Of a stretch of DNA of 64,000 nucleotides, positions 9,989 to 27,402 are shown piece by piece. A program made the translations under genes and the position numbers. Within the stretch, counting starts at the first letter, position 1. Each line of letters begins with the position of its first letter. Below the pieces are notes generated by a model. That model did no database searches and was not told the DNA's origin. It saw only the letters and a program-made list of their open reading frames with translations. The stretch is from Cephalopachus bancanus (lineage: Eukaryota > Chordata > Mammalia > Primates > Tarsiidae), in the NCBI GenBank assembly GCA_027257055.1, contig JAPVLO010000045.1:248001-312000 (forward strand), read 5' to 3'.

Positions 9989-10275
9989 GGCCGGGCTCGG
10001 TGGCTCAGCCTGTAATCCCATGCTTTGGGAGGCTGAGGTGAGTGGATTGCCTGAGCCCGTGGGTTCGAGACCCGCCTGGGCAACTTGCCGAGACCTCATC
10101 TCTACAATAAATCAAAAATTAGCCGGGCGTGGTAGCACGCACCTGTAGTTCCAGCTACTCGGAAGGCTGAGGCGGAAGGCTCGCCGGAGCCCAGCAGGTC
10201 GAGGCTACGGTGGTCGGGAGCGGCCACTGCACTCCAGTCTGAGTGACAGAGTGAGACTCCAAGTCAAAAAAAAAA
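9989..10275 (+). repeat. Alu, full length, local subfamily
   Basis: Sense copy with GGGCTCGGTGGCTCAGCC, GCAACTTGCCGAGACC and ATCTCTACAATAAATC. Flanked by aaaattgtattta duplication (9976-9988 and about 10273-10285). Confidence 0.95.
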
Positions 10276-10285
10276 ATTGTATTTA

Positions 10286-10418
10286 TTTTTATTGTAGAGA
10301 TGAAGTCTTGCTGATTGATGTCCAGGCTGGTCTCAAACTTTTCTGGCTTAAAGTGATCCTCCCATCTCGGCCTCCCAAAGTGCTGGTATTTCAGGTTTGA
10401 GTCACCACGCCTGACTGA
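10286..10418 (-). repeat. Alu left-monomer fragment
   Basis: Antisense monomer from ATTGTAGAGATGAAGTC to GAGTCACCACGCCTGAC; no right arm. May be a free-left-monomer type copy. Confidence 0.75.
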
Positions 10419-10837
10419 CTCAAGATACAATTCTTATTGCACTTTTTTTTTAGCACAAGTTTTGAAATTTAAAAATTTCAGAGCAAATTTTATCTCTTGA
10501 AATAGACATGTTGAAATCAACACTATCTCTCTGTTTAATAGAGTCAGCTTGTTTTTGAACTTCTAATGGCTCTTCCTTATGATAGCACTAAGTCAGCAGA
10601 CATGAAGCATGTGGCCCACCACCCAACTCCCAGAGCAGACATTGCTAATCTTCTCTCAAAAGCCTTAGATTCCTTCACAGTGTTCCAGGCAGCTGTTCCC
10701 TGTTGAGTGAAGTTGAGCTGCAAGATAAAAAATTTTCATGTCATCAGAGTCAGAAGCTAAAAAAAAAAATAAACCAATCAATGTGGTCCTACCCTGCTTA
10801 ACCACTTTCTCTCTCCTTTTTTCAAAAATATATAAAT
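10419..10837. other. Unique sequence
   Basis: No repeat or coding signal recognised. Confidence 0.4.
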
Positions 10838-11119
10838 TTTATTTTTGAGTCGTGTTCTCATTCTGTCACCCAGGCCGGAGTGCAGTAGTATGATCCTGGC
10901 TCACTGCAGCCTTAACCTCCTGGGTTCGTGATCCCCATCTCAGCCTTCCTGGGACTACAGGCATGCACCACCACACCCAGCTAATTTTTTGATTTTTTTG
11001 GTAGAGACAAGGTCTCACTGTGTTGTCCAGGCTGGTTTCAAATGCCTAAGCTCAGGCAATATTTCTGCCTTGGCCTCCCAAAGTGCTGGGATTATAGGTG
11101 TGAACCACCATGCCTAGCC
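10838..11119 (-). repeat. Alu, full length, older
   Basis: Antisense Alu from TTTTTGAGTCGTGTTCTC to CACCATGCCTAGCC, diverged. Confidence 0.9.
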
Positions 11120-12404
11120 CTCTCATTATTTCCAATGTTAACTATTTACTAGAATCAGACGTACCACATTCATTCTTTACTCTAAGTTCATGACATTCTT
11201 CTTCTTTCTCTCCCACCCGGGTAGTAACCTCCCTTCAGATTTCAAAGCGAGTCTCCACTTTGAACAGTAGAGCTCTTTCTTTAACCTTGACACATATAAT
11301 CATTTCTTTTCATGCTGCCAAATGCAATTTGTTTCCTCCCCAGATCTCCAATTATTCAGCACCTACTTACCCTAGTAATGTTCTTTTTCTTCCTCCATCA
11401 TATTCACATTTAATTTATGATCTCTCCCCAAAATACAAAATGTTAAACACTTCAATTCTCCTCTGGGTTTCTCAGAGGAGATTCTCATGACCTGCCAAAT
11501 GGCTCCATCCATTGCCAAGTGGTGCTGATGTGTCCCTACTACACTATGTCTGGTTAAGGGGCTGCTCCTGTGTGTCTGGTTCCAACAGTTGTAACTTGAA
11601 CTCTGTTTCTGGGCCAAGTTGGAAGGATCCACAAGACTCTGATGGTTACTTTCTTGCCAGGCTGATTTCAATGGCAAAGTGAATGATAACACTTCCACAA
11701 ACAGCTTAGTCACTGTTTACAGTTTAAAAGGAAAAATTGCAAAGAAAAGGCTCTGTTATGTAGGTACCTGAGTGCCAGTGTCTTCTGGGGGACAAGACAG
11801 CTTTTAGTTTTTACAATGAACAATCCCCAGAGCAGCTTCTAAAACTACTCTGCTTGTCCTCCAAGCCAGAATCTGACCAACTGGAAATAAGGCCTCTGCT
11901 CTATTATCCGCTCTGCAGCATAAAAATGTGGAAGTGTTGCTCACGTTTAGGTTATCTTCCAGCCACGAGGCCCACCATCTGATATTTGTGTTGAGATCAC
12001 TGAGAGAACTGTTAGCAGGGACAACTAACCAACAGGACAGATTGTAGGGAGTCCTCTCAGCTGCTGTCAGTGGGTGCCTGGATTCTCCAGAGTCCCTCCA
12101 GAAAGGGAGATGAGGACTGCCCGCCTCAGTCGTCTGGGGTTTTACTCTTGGTTGCAGCCACACATAAACTCAAGCTCAAAGCTTTAGGCAGGTAAGCAAC
12201 ACTGATTAGTGTTTACAACCAAATCAGGAATGACCTTAATTTGAAAAGAAGCTACTTGTTTTTTTTTCCGTTACCTGGTTTCAGGAAGGCAAGAATGTTC
12301 TCAGAGAAAGGACTGTTGTCAAATGCTGGATTCAGAAAGTATAACGACATGGCAACAGCAAAGACCTTGGGAGGACAAGGCTCTCATGTCTGAAGGATGT
12401 TCTA
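11120..12404. other. Unique sequence
   Basis: About 1.3 kb with no recognised repeat. Minus-strand open frames at 11713-11372 (113 aa) and 12163-11804 (119 aa) lack domain signatures and splice context; I do not call them genes. Confidence 0.4.
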
Positions 12405-12545
12405 GAGCAGAGCTTCTGAAACTTTAGCAGCCTCATCAACTTTAAACCATAAATCGCAGTTTTGTGGTGAGGCTTCAGAGTCTGAACTTCCAATGAGCCC
12501 CTAGGGGATGGCCGATGTTGCTGACCTACAGACTACTCTTTGAAG
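12405..12545 (+). mobile_element. MER5A-type hAT fragment
   Basis: Matches the MER5A layout: 'gcttctgaaactttagc' near one end and 'ctacagactactctttga' (reverse of the terminal motif) at the other, about 140 bp, diverged. Confidence 0.6.
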
Positions 12546-12747
12546 ACACAGCAAGGGCTGTATCAGTGGTACTTACGTGGGGGCAGGGAAAGCATATATA
12601 AGAATTAACCAGAGGAAATTCTTTCAGAATACACATTCCCTTCTTTCCCCACCAGGACTATCAAATTGGGGGGAATGAGAGGCACATGCATTTTTTTTAA
12701 AAGCTTTATTGAGGCACCATTCACTTACCATAAGATTCACCCATTAA

Positions 12748-13038
12748 GCTGGGCTCGGTGGCTCAGCCTGTAATCCCAGCGCTTTGGGAGGCTGAGGGAG
12801 CGGATTGCCTGAGCCCGCGGGTTCGAGACCCGCCTGGGAAGCGAGACCTCATCTCTACAATAAATCAAAAAATCAGCCGGCGTGGTAGCGCATGCCTGTA
12901 ATTCCGGCTACTTGGAAGGCTGAGGCGGAAGGATCGCCGGAGCCCAGCAGGTCGAGGCTGCGGTGGCCGGGAGCGGCCACTGCACTCCAGTCTGGGCGAC
13001 AGAGTGAGACTCCAACTCAAAAAACAAAACAAAACAAA
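12748..13038 (+). repeat. Young Alu, deletion subfamily
   Basis: Sense Alu with CTGGGAAGCGAGACC, so lacking the CAACTTGG block. A 12-bp duplication aagattcaccca (12732-12743, 13039-13050) frames it inside L1. Confidence 0.97.
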
Positions 13039-13131
13039 AAGATTCACCCATTTTAAGTATACAATTCAATGATTATTTGTGTTAGTTGTGCAACCATCGT
13101 CACCACAATCTTATTTTTTCTTATTCATCTT

Positions 13132-13425
13132 ATTTTTTTCCTTGAGTCGGGATCTCACTTTGTCACCCATGCTGGAGTGTGGTGTCACAATCATAGCTCA
13201 CCGTAGACTCAACTCCCTGAGCTGAAGGTATCCTCCTTCCTCAGCCTTCCCAGTTCCTGGGACTACAGGCATGCATCACCACGCATGGCTAATTTTAAAA
13301 TTTTTTTGTAAAGACAAGATCTTACTGTGTTGCCTAGGTTGGTCTTGAACTCCTGCTTCAAGCAGGCTTATTGCCTTGGCTTCCCAAAATGTTGGGATTA
13401 CAGGATTCAGCCACCATGCCTGGCT
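13132..13425 (-). repeat. Alu, full length, older
   Basis: Antisense from CTTGAGTCGGGATCTCAC to CACCATGCCTGGCT; inserted in the same L1 fragment. Confidence 0.9.
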
Positions 13426-13680
13426 TATTTTAAATAATTTCTATCATCCCTGAAAGAAACCTTGTGCTGTTTGCCATCACTCCCCGTTTCCACCCTTACC
13501 TCTAGGCAACTACTACTCTATGATCTGTCTCTGCAGATTTGCCTTTTCTGGGCCTTTCATAGAAATGAAATCATTCATTATGTGGACTTTGTGCCTGACT
13601 TCCTTGACTTAGCATGACATTTGTGAGATGCATCCACAGTGTTGCACGTATCAGTACTTCATTCCTTTTTATGGGCACAT

Positions 13681-17235
<3,555 letters not shown>

Positions 17236-17244
17236 GAGAAGGTG

Positions 17245-17395
17245 TATGTCATTCATTCATTTTCTCAATCAGTAAATATTAAGAGCCCACCATACGCAAG
17301 ATTCTGGGCTACAATGACAAGCAAGTGATACCTGTCCTCTACCCTGATGGAGCTTACCAAACAGTCTGCTTGGAGGGCAGGACAATTAAGTAGGC
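17245..17395 (-). repeat. L2 3'-end fragment
   Basis: 'cattcattcattttctcaatcagtaaatatt', 'attctgggctaca', 'gatggagcttac': antisense L2 3' end. Confidence 0.6.
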
Positions 17396-18084
17396 GAGGA
17401 CAAGACTGCATGGAAGATGAGGTCTGTGTGTCTTGGAGCATGTGACCGGGACCTCTAATCACTTATAGGTGGGGACAGGGCTTATTCATTCAGAAGGGGA
17501 GTTTCATCTGGTGGAATCTCAGGCAATGCACCAGACCACCTTGGGAGTGGTTAGTGCTCTGATCCCTGGTTCCAGCCCAAGTCTCTCTCCTGCCTAACTG
17601 AATGACTTCAGCAGGCCAGTCTTCTTCTTGACCTTATTTTCTCTCTCCATACAACAAGGGTTTTTTTTGGTTGTGATGGTCTCTAAGGACCATCAACGCT
17701 AAAGTTTATTTGGACCTGGGTGCATCTGAGATACTTCTTTAGGAGGCTGATTTTTATACTTTTTTTGGGTAAAAGATTCCTTTGAAAATTGTTGACTTTC
17801 TCTCAAGGAAAATGTCCTTAAGCCACACCACATTTTGCACATAATTTCAGAGGACTCCCTTTGTGTTGGGCAACACCTGTGAATTTCCAGTGATTTTGAC
17901 ACAAGAGCAGGGAAAACCAGGGAATGTGCCTGTGATTGTGGAACGTTGCCATCAGCCATTAAAGCAGAGTGACAGGCATAGGTGAACCCCCCGGGGAATG
18001 TTTCAGCGAAGCCTTTCTATCTACTTTGTGTTTGGGAGCTGCTTTGCCTTTCAGGGCTCTTGTAGTTCTCTGAGGAGTTGAGAG
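17396..18084. other. Unique sequence
   Basis: No repeat or coding signal recognised. Confidence 0.4.
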
Positions 18085-18340
18085 GCAGTGTAGAGGAGTC
18101 ATTGAAGCATGGGCTCTGGTGTTATGCTGTAGGGTTACAAAGCCTGCCTCTGCCACGAGTTGGCTGAATGATCTTGGGCAAGTTACTTAACCTCTCTATG
18201 CTTCAGTTTCCCCATCTGGAAACTACTGAGGATAATAACACCACCAATAGGTCTCACAGGGTTGTTAGGAGAATTAAATAAAATAAAACACAGAGTCTGA
18301 TACATAGTAAGAGCTCAGTGAGTGAGAGTGACCATCAATA
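18085..18340 (+). repeat. MIR SINE, well preserved
   Basis: Near full MIR: 'gcatgggctctggtg', 'ttgggcaagttacttaacct', 'cagtttccccatctg', 'agggttgttaggagaatt', 'acatagtaagagctcag'. Confidence 0.88.
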
Positions 18341-18473
18341 TTAAAGCAGTTTGTGTGTTTCTTTTTCGTCTCCCATACCCAGGAAAGACTTCTGATCCTT
18401 GACTGAGGCATGTAGAATGGACTTTAAAGTGTTAATTCTATGCCGACTCTATCAGTTGTAAGTATTCTCTATC

Positions 18474-18998
18474 TCTTTTTTTTGAGACTGGGTCTGTCTC
18501 TGTCATCCATGCTGGAGTACAGTGGCACGATCATAGCTCACTACTACTTTGACCTTCTGGGCTCAAGCTATCCTCCTGTCTCAGCCTCCTGAGTAGCTGG
18601 GACTCTAGGTGTGTGCCACTGTGTCTGGCTAATTTTTTAATTTTTAAATTTTTTTAAACATTTTTTTTTTGAGTTGGAGTCTCACTCAGTCGCCCAGACT
18701 GGAGTGCACTGGCCGCTCCCGGCCACCGCAGCCTCGATCTGCTGGGCTCCAGCGATCCTTCCGCCTCAGCCTTCCGAGTAGCCGGAATTACAGGCGCGCG
18801 CTACCACGCCTGGCTGATTTTTTGATTTATTGTAGAGATGAGGTCTCGCTGCCCAGGCGGGTCTCGAACCTGCGGGCTCAGGCAATCTACTCACCTCAAC
18901 CTCCCAAAGGTGTGGGATTACAGGCTGAGCCACTGAGCCCGGCTAATTTTTTAATTTTTTGTAGAGACAGGCTCTTGCTAGGTTGCCCAGGCTGGTAC
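18474..18998 (-). repeat. Old Alu split by a younger Alu
   Basis: Right arm at 18474-18655 and a piece of left arm at 18945-18998 belong to one old antisense Alu (GAGACTGGGTCTGTCTCTG). The younger copy at 18660-18944 sits between them. Confidence 0.85.
18660..18944 (-). repeat. Young Alu, deletion subfamily, nested
   Basis: TTGAGTTGGAGTCTCACTCAG to GAGCCCGGCT with CTCGCTGCCCAGG. The flanks repeat taattttttaattttt, consistent with target duplication. Confidence 0.95.
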
Positions 18999-19752
18999 AA
19001 GTATTGTCTTTAGCTGCAAGTATTGGAAGACCTAATTAAAACTGGCTTACATGATAAAGACACTTAGTATCTCATAGAAAAGGATGTCCAATGGTCCCAA
19101 GGCTGGTTAATTCGGAGCCAGATGGTGTTAACCATGACCTGAGCTCTGCTAGCTTTCTCAGGGAGCTTGGCACATTGGCTTATTTTTGGGTCTCCCTCTT
19201 TGAGGTCAGAAGATGGCTGCTGCTGGCTTGGCATCAGGTGTGGCAGGCTCACCTGCCTAAAGAAGAGGACATTTTCTTGCATGGATCTCTTTTGATTTGG
19301 GAAGAAACACGCTCTCCAGAAGTCCCCCGACCCCTGCCTCTCCCAGCAGACTTCCCCTCAGGACCCTCTGTCCAGGATTGGGTCACAGGTCAGTGCTTGC
19401 TGTCTCTGAGAGGCTGTGATGGTGTCTGATAACTTCAGCTGCAGCTCTGAGTGGTTGCATCACTGGTGCATCCGTCTGTACCTGCTGACATCGGGTTAAC
19501 CTCGTTCCAGACTTCTCTCACATCAGCACCCCATCCCTCCAAGTCTCTTCCTTGATAAGCTTTTGTTTCTTTTTAGTGTATTATATTAATATCATCCAGT
19601 GATATTGATGCTTTGGGAAGACGCACCTCGTGTCATGGCAGTGGCAACAGAGATTCATTTTGAGGAACTCAAAGCAGATGCTCAGTAAATGTTGGTTAAA
19701 ATACATGGTAGCATTCCCTGACAAGTTTTTTGAAAAGTGGAGAAGCTTCAAC
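18999..19752. other. Unique or very old repeat
   Basis: The start ('aaactggcttacatgataaag') resembles the end of an old interspersed repeat I cannot name. No coding signal; frames at 19091-19429 (plus) and 19282-19064 (minus) overlap each other and lack domains. Confidence 0.4.
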
Positions 19753-19769
19753 AGAAAACTGTGAGCCCA

Positions 19770-20065
19770 GTCGGGCTTGGTGGCTCAGCCTATAATCCCG
19801 CACCTTGGGAGGCTGAGGTGAGTGGATCGCCTGAGTTCGTGGGTTCGAGACCCGCCTGGGCAACTTGGTGAGACCTCATCTCTACAATAAATTAAAAAAA
19901 AAATTAGCCGGGTGTGGTACCATGCGCCTGTAGTTCCAGCTACTTGGAAGGCTGAGGCGGAAGGATCACCGGAGCCCCAGCAGGTCGAGGTTGCCATGGC
20001 TGGGAGCGGCCACTGCACTCCAGTCTAGGCGACAGAGTGAGACTCCAACTAAAAAAAAAAAAGAA
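19770..20065 (+). repeat. Alu, full length, local subfamily with CAACTTGG
   Basis: Sense Alu ending in an A-tail, flanked by a 17-bp perfect duplication agaaaactgtgagccca (19753-19769 and 20066-20082). Confidence 0.97.
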
Positions 20066-20082
20066 AGAAAACTGTGAGCCCA

Positions 20083-20334
20083 CAGATTTCTAGGCCCCAA
20101 GCTTCTTGGATGGAGGTAGTGGTGGTAGCTGTGGTCATGGGGGCAGGGACTTTATTGATTGGAGAGAGTAATGGGCATTGCCTGTCCTTGACTGGGGTGT
20201 GGTGACCACCAAACCACTATCCCCTGCCCTGCTCCCTGATTCCTCTCATGTCATTTCTGAGGAAGGGGACTCGTGCCTTGAGGCCCACTCTGCAGCCATC
20301 AGGTGATGGCATCATCTGAGGGAGATTTAAGAAT
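20083..20334. other. Unique sequence
   Basis: No signal recognised. Confidence 0.4.
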
Positions 20335-20525
20335 CGACTCAGAAGGGGGAGGGTGGAAAGGGGTGGAGGGATGAAAAATCACTTGTTGGGTACGTTGTGC
20401 CCAGGTAGGGGTGGTGGTACACTTAAAGCCCAGACTTCTTCTCCACTATACATGCATCGATGTAACCCAAAATATTCGTACCCCCTGAAGTTGTCGAAAT
20501 AGCTAGAAAGAAAAAAAAAAAAGAA
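20335..20525 (+). mobile_element. L1 3'-UTR end, severely 5'-truncated
   Basis: G-rich start, 'gtacacttaaagcccagac', 'catgcatcgatgtaaccc', 'aaatattcgtaccccctgaag', then an A-rich tail. This is the 3'-UTR layout of prosimian-type L1. Flanks aagaatcgact and aagaatccaact are a likely duplication. Confidence 0.7.
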
Positions 20526-20754
20526 AAGAATCCAACTAGAGAGAGGCACAAATCGGATTAAATCAGAATAATGAGGAGATATATATTCTTTCTATTTTGT
20601 GAGAACAAAAATGTGTGTGTGTGTTTTGTTTGTTTGTTTTTTAGGAAGCAGGATTTATTGAGAGAACAGGAAAGCTCCCAGAGAGGGAGGGGACCCAAGG
20701 GGGTTGCCCAGATGTGGTTTTTAAAAATTTATTTATATATTTTTTAAACCACTC
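20526..20754. other. Unique sequence with short GT and TTTG tracts
   Basis: (TG)n near 20610 and TTTG repeats near 20628. Nothing else seen. Confidence 0.4.
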
Positions 20755-20945
20755 TTTTACTGAGCCCTACTGTGCTCCAAGCTCTGTACTGAGCACTCCC
20801 CATGCACTTGATCCTCACAATGACCCTGTGAGATAATATTAGCAAGATCCCATTTTATGTGAGGAAGATATTCAAAGCTAACTGAGGTAAGCAACCCCAG
20901 CCAGGTCCTTCAGTTCTAAGTGGCAGAGCTAGAACTGGACCTTAG
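20755..20945 (-). repeat. MIR SINE
   Basis: Antisense MIR: 'actgagccctactgtgctcc', 'gatcctcacaatgaccctg', 'aagtggcagagctagaac'. Confidence 0.75.
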
Positions 20946-22476
20946 GCCCCTCTGATCCCTGATGAGGAGCCTTCAGATCAGCCGTGTGACATGGACCCCT
21001 GGCCCCTACCCTCACAGGCTCCCACGTCTTCCTCAGCTTCCCACAGTGGCCTGCGGCCTACATGGCCGCTGCATGATCTCCCCTGCTGTGGTTACCTGCA
21101 CTCACTGGGACAGCCAGTGCGGTCACTCTAGTTTCACAAAGCAATGAAGAGGGCTTGTCCAAGGCTCTTCCCACTTGGGGATGTGGGGAGAGGGGCCAGC
21201 ACTCCTGCCATCTGAGTTGTCCTGCTCCTCCACCCCTTCCCTCTTGCTGAACCTCAGGGAGAAACGGCAGGAGAGTGAAGGCTCTAACTCTGCAGAAGCT
21301 TATGCAAAACCCCAGGCCCGGGCTGCCCCCTCAGAGCTTTTTGCTGCATCTGTTACCACTCGTTTTCAGGACTTTGGCTTTTAAGAGAAAAGTAGTGCTC
21401 TGGGAAAGTGACCGGTAAAAATTTGTCAGGATTTTGCAGGGAGCCAGCTCTTCTCAGAAATGCCCCTGGCTAGGTGTGGTGATTGCTTTCAACTGACAGG
21501 ATGAGTGCCCTGTGATGCAGGGACGCAGATCCTGCGCAGGCCGAGTGTGGCAGCTCCGAAGTCAGCCCTGGAGGTGGGGGCAGGACGGGCATGGCTGGGA
21601 AGGCCTGTTTGTTCTTTACTGACCAGAGAAGGCAGCAGCGCACATCTGGGTTTAATCAGCTGTCAGTGGGCTATTCAATACTAAAATGCCCACAGAAGAT
21701 GCCTTTGGCTTGCCAGTTTATAGCAGGGTTGGAGGCGCATGTGTTTTGCCACCCCAGGGCATGGCATTTAATCGGAGAAGGTTTATTTTTCATTCCAGAG
21801 GCTGGCTGAAAGTTGGCTTTCTAGGGGACCACATTTTTTTTGACTTTGAATCAACGAGTTCTTTTCAAATAAGTTTCTCCTCGTGGCCAGGATTTTTCTC
21901 CTTTTGCCAAGGGAACAATTCTTCCTGCAGTTCCTGACAGGCCCCTGGTGTAAGTGCTGGTGATGAGTCACATGGAGGGTCTGGCTCCAGGGCAGGTTGC
22001 TAGAGGGTAGGGGTGAGGGAGCTGAGCTGGCAGCTCTCAGGCTGCAGGCCAGACCTTACCCTCCTCACTGCCCCAGAAGAGCCTCTGTCCTGTTCTTTGT
22101 CGATGCACTTTTGTGCAGCTGACAGGTATCTAATCACCCAGGAATGGTATTTCCCAGTTGCCTTGGGCTGGGAACCTCTTTGCCAATGTTTTCTTATGTG
22201 TGTACTAGGTCTAATGCTGCATGCCATGGAAATACTGGGAAGTAAAAGACAGAACCCTCTGGAGAGAGGACTGGGGAGACAAGACATCGACATCTACAGT
22301 GAAACGATAAGGCTTAGACACCAGAGCAAGAGTCATCCCCAGTCGCGACTCACTTAACTATCCGAAGTGAGGCCAAAGATGTTAGCAAGGAGGCTGAACT
22401 TCCTGTGGTTGGTGGGGAGCAGAAAGGCAGCCGTGGCTTCTGCAAATGGGTTGAACCATGCGGGGCTTTGAAAACT
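20946..22476. other. Unique sequence upstream of the RBBP4 pseudogene
   Basis: 1.5 kb, fairly GC-rich, no recognised repeat or exon. Confidence 0.4.
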
Positions 22477-22492
22477 TACAGAATTTGGGCAG
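22477..22492 (+). repeat. Target-site duplication, left copy (RBBP4 pseudogene)
   Basis: tacagaatttgggcag; repeated with one mismatch at 25046-25061. It marks the insertion edge of the retrocopy. Confidence 0.88.
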
Positions 22493-25045
<2,553 letters not shown>

Positions 25046-25061
25046 TACAGAATTTGGACAG
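25046..25061 (+). repeat. Target-site duplication, right copy (RBBP4 pseudogene)
   Basis: tacagaatttggacag, directly after the A-rich tail of the retrocopy; 15 of 16 bases match the left copy. Confidence 0.88.
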
Positions 25062-25084
25062 TGGTATTACATTATCAGTAATAA

Positions 25085-25320
25085 TAAAGATGGCAGTCAT
25101 GAAGTAAGTATTTGATAGGTACAAAGCACTCTGCTAAACACCATATGGAGATTTGTTCAATCTACAACTTCATGATAGATGCTAGTATAAATGTTTTGTG
25201 GATGAAAAAACGAGTCCAGAGAAATTAAGAAACATGTACAAAGTCACACAGCTAGTGAGAGAGGATCCAGGATTTGAATACAAGTGGATCCATCTCCTAA
25301 GTATCTACTTTTATCTTCTA
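25085..25320 (-). repeat. MIR SINE
   Basis: Antisense MIR with 'aagcactctgctaaacacc', 'aaaacgagtccagagaaatt', 'agtcacacagctagtgaga'. Confidence 0.8.
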
Positions 25321-25368
25321 GTGGTTGTTGAGAGATGACTCTCCTCGGGTCTCTGTGTTTCTGCATAT

Positions 25369-25815
25369 CTTTTTTTTTATTAAAAATTGTGCATTTATTC
25401 TTTTTTTATCAATATTTTTTATTATGATATTGTGGGGTACAGTTAAGGGTTAGGTATACAATTACGTTTCCTTCAGGCACCCTGTTGATAAGAGGTGTTT
25501 CCCCATCCCCAGACAGATATTTGCTACTGTTAATCCCATCCCCCCCATAGTTTCCCAGTACCGTCAGTCATTTTCTTATAGTATTGCATTGGATGTTCAA
25601 GGTTCATTATATGAGTGAGAACATGTGATACTCGGATCTTTGTTTCTGTGAGAGGTCACTCAGTATTATAGACTCTAGTTCCATCCAGGTTGCTGCGAAA
25701 TTCATGATTTTGTTCTTTTTTATGGCTGCATAGTATTCCATCATGTATATGTACCACATTTTTTTAATCCAGTCCTCTTTTGATGGGCAGCATGGTTGCT
25801 TCCAGGTTCTTTCTG
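25369..25815 (-). mobile_element. 5'-truncated L1 3' end
   Basis: Antisense. T-rich tail, 3' UTR (GTGGGGTACAGTTAAGGG), then the end of ORF2 on the minus strand with W-I-K-K-M-W-Y-I-Y, M-E-Y-Y-A-A-I-K-K, F-A-A-T-W-M-E-L-E and H-M-F-S-L-I intact. Only the last about 80 ORF2 residues are present. Confidence 0.9.
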
Positions 25816-25980
25816 CATGTCTTATAAGTGGGCACTGCCTGCTATACTCTCTTTTCAAAGATGTTTGTGTAGTGAACAGTCTTGGAAGAGAGCAACAATT
25901 TTTCCTTTCAGAACAAGGTACAAGTCCTGCTCATTGCTGATTATAAAAGATCCAGGTTCCTTAAGCACTGGGATCCTGTC
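25816..25980. other. Host sequence of an old LTR-like element
   Basis: Short stretch flanking MER1; see 26272-26460 for the possible LTR it belongs to. Confidence 0.3.
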
Positions 25981-25988
25981 CTGTAATG

Positions 25989-26263
25989 CAGGGGTCCTCA
26001 ACCCTGGGCTGCGGTTTGTGGCCTGTTAGGAACTGGGCTGCACAGCAGGAGAGCAGTGAGTAAGCAAAGATCTGTTTTCTGTCAGTACAGCAGCGATGTT
26101 AGATTCTCATAGGAGTGTAAACCCTATTGTGAACTGTGTATGTGAGGGATCCAGGTTGTAGTGCTCCTTATGAGAATCTAATGCCTGATGATCCTCTTCC
26201 TACTGTTGATAAATTGTCTTCCATGAAACTAGTCCTTGATGCCAAAAAGACTGGGGACCACTG
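25989..26263 (+). mobile_element. MER1-type nonautonomous hAT (Charlie) element
   Basis: Begins CAGGGGTCCTCAACCCTGGG and ends GACTGGGGACCACTG, imperfect terminal inverted repeats, 275 bp. The interior 'ggcctgttaggaactgggct' is typical of MER1. The flanking 8-bp duplication ctgtaatg is perfect (25981-25988, 26264-26271), the size expected for hAT. Confidence 0.95.
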
Positions 26264-26271
26264 CTGTAATG

Positions 26272-26460
26272 CAACTTCATTGCATGGGCAAGCGGCAGCT
26301 GACTGTCTTCCTGTTGCCATATGGGAATTGGAACTTGAGGAGGCAGCACCAAATACGGTGACACTTATGCTGCTTGCTGTGCCTGCCATGAGTAATACAG
26401 CCCTTTGTCTCTGACCCAGGAGTCTTGTGTCTTCTGCCAGCATCCAAGAAATCATGCTAG
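26272..26460 (+). mobile_element. LTR-like 3' end
   Basis: 'gccatgagtaatacagccc', 'tttgtctctgacccaggagt' and 'cttctgccagcatcc' look like the R-U5 end of an old LTR. Family not recognised. Confidence 0.35.
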
Positions 26461-26827
26461 ACTAAGTTGTTAGTATGCAAGTATGGCAAAATCTCAGACT
26501 TTTCATGGTTCTTGACATTGGGTTGTGTTTGTGTGTTCTTGCACATGCGGGCCAAATGATGTGGGAATAAAGAAAGAGCCTGGATGAGGGGTACACCTTT
26601 GCAGGTCAAGGTACAGAAGTGGGAATGGAAGCCCTTATTGAAGGTAAGTATGTACATGGATTTGCCCAATATGAGAAGCTTGTGTGAGGGAGAGTGAGAG
26701 AGAAAGCCGAAGGGATAAATTATGGTAGGTTCATGAATTTTCCACAAGCTGGCAACAAGGGCATTATGAGGAAAAACTCCAGAGACAGTTGGAGCCTAGG
26801 AACGTTTCTTCAGTATTGCATAGGAAT
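26461..26827. other. Unique sequence
   Basis: No repeat or coding signal recognised. Confidence 0.4.
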
Positions 26828-27402
26828 TTATTTATTTATTTATTTGAGTTGGCATCTCACTCCATTACCCAGGCTGGAATGCAATGGCATGCTTGCAGCC
26901 ACCTCAGTGTTGACCTGCTGGGCTCCAGTGATCCTTCTGCCTCAGCTTTCCAAGTAGCCGGAACTACAGGCACACATTACCACGCCGGGCTAACTTTTTT
27001 TTTTTGAGTTGGAGTCTCACTCTATCGCCCAGACTGGAGTGCAGTGGCCCCTCCCGGCCACCACAGCCTCGACCTGTTGGGCTCCGGCGATCCTTCTGCC
27101 TCAGCCTTCCAAGTAGCTGGAATTACAGGCATGTGCTACCACGCCCAGCTGATTTTTTAATTTATTGTAGAGATGAGGTCTCACTGCCCAAGTGGGTCTC
27201 GAACCCGCGGGCTCAGGCAATCCACTCACCTCAGCCTCCTAAAGGCGCTGGATTACAGGCTGAGCCACCGAGCCTGGCCGGGCTAACTTTTTGATTTATT
27301 GTAGAGACGAGGTTTCACCAAGTTGCCCGGGCTGGTCTCGAACCCATGGGCTCGGGCAATCCACTCGTGCTAGAATTACAGGCTGAGCCACCGAGCCTGG
27401 CT
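26828..27402 (-). repeat. Alu split by a younger Alu
   Basis: Outer antisense Alu: right arm 26828-26999 and left arm 27278-27402, of the CACCAAGTTGCCCGGG type. A TTTA-rich tail precedes it. Confidence 0.93.
27000..27277 (-). repeat. Young Alu, deletion subfamily, nested
   Basis: Inserted in the outer Alu with a perfect 15-bp duplication ccgggctaacttttt (26985-26999 and 27278-27292). Left arm reads CTCACTGCCCAAG. Confidence 0.97.

Larger units (their letters stand above)
12697..13680 (-). mobile_element. Old L1 (L1M) fragment, antisense
   Basis: 'aaagctttattgaggcacc', 'cccattttaagtatacaattcaatg', 'tgtgcaaccatcgtcacca' and 'gtatcagtacttcattcc' are typical of antisense mammalian L1M. It is split by two Alus (12748-13038, 13132-13425), so it predates both. 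Confidence 0.8.

Noticed and set aside
10060..10085. tRNA gene suggested by GGTTCGAGACCC box B
   Set aside because: This is the Pol III box B of Alu left arms, present in every young copy; no tRNA fold.
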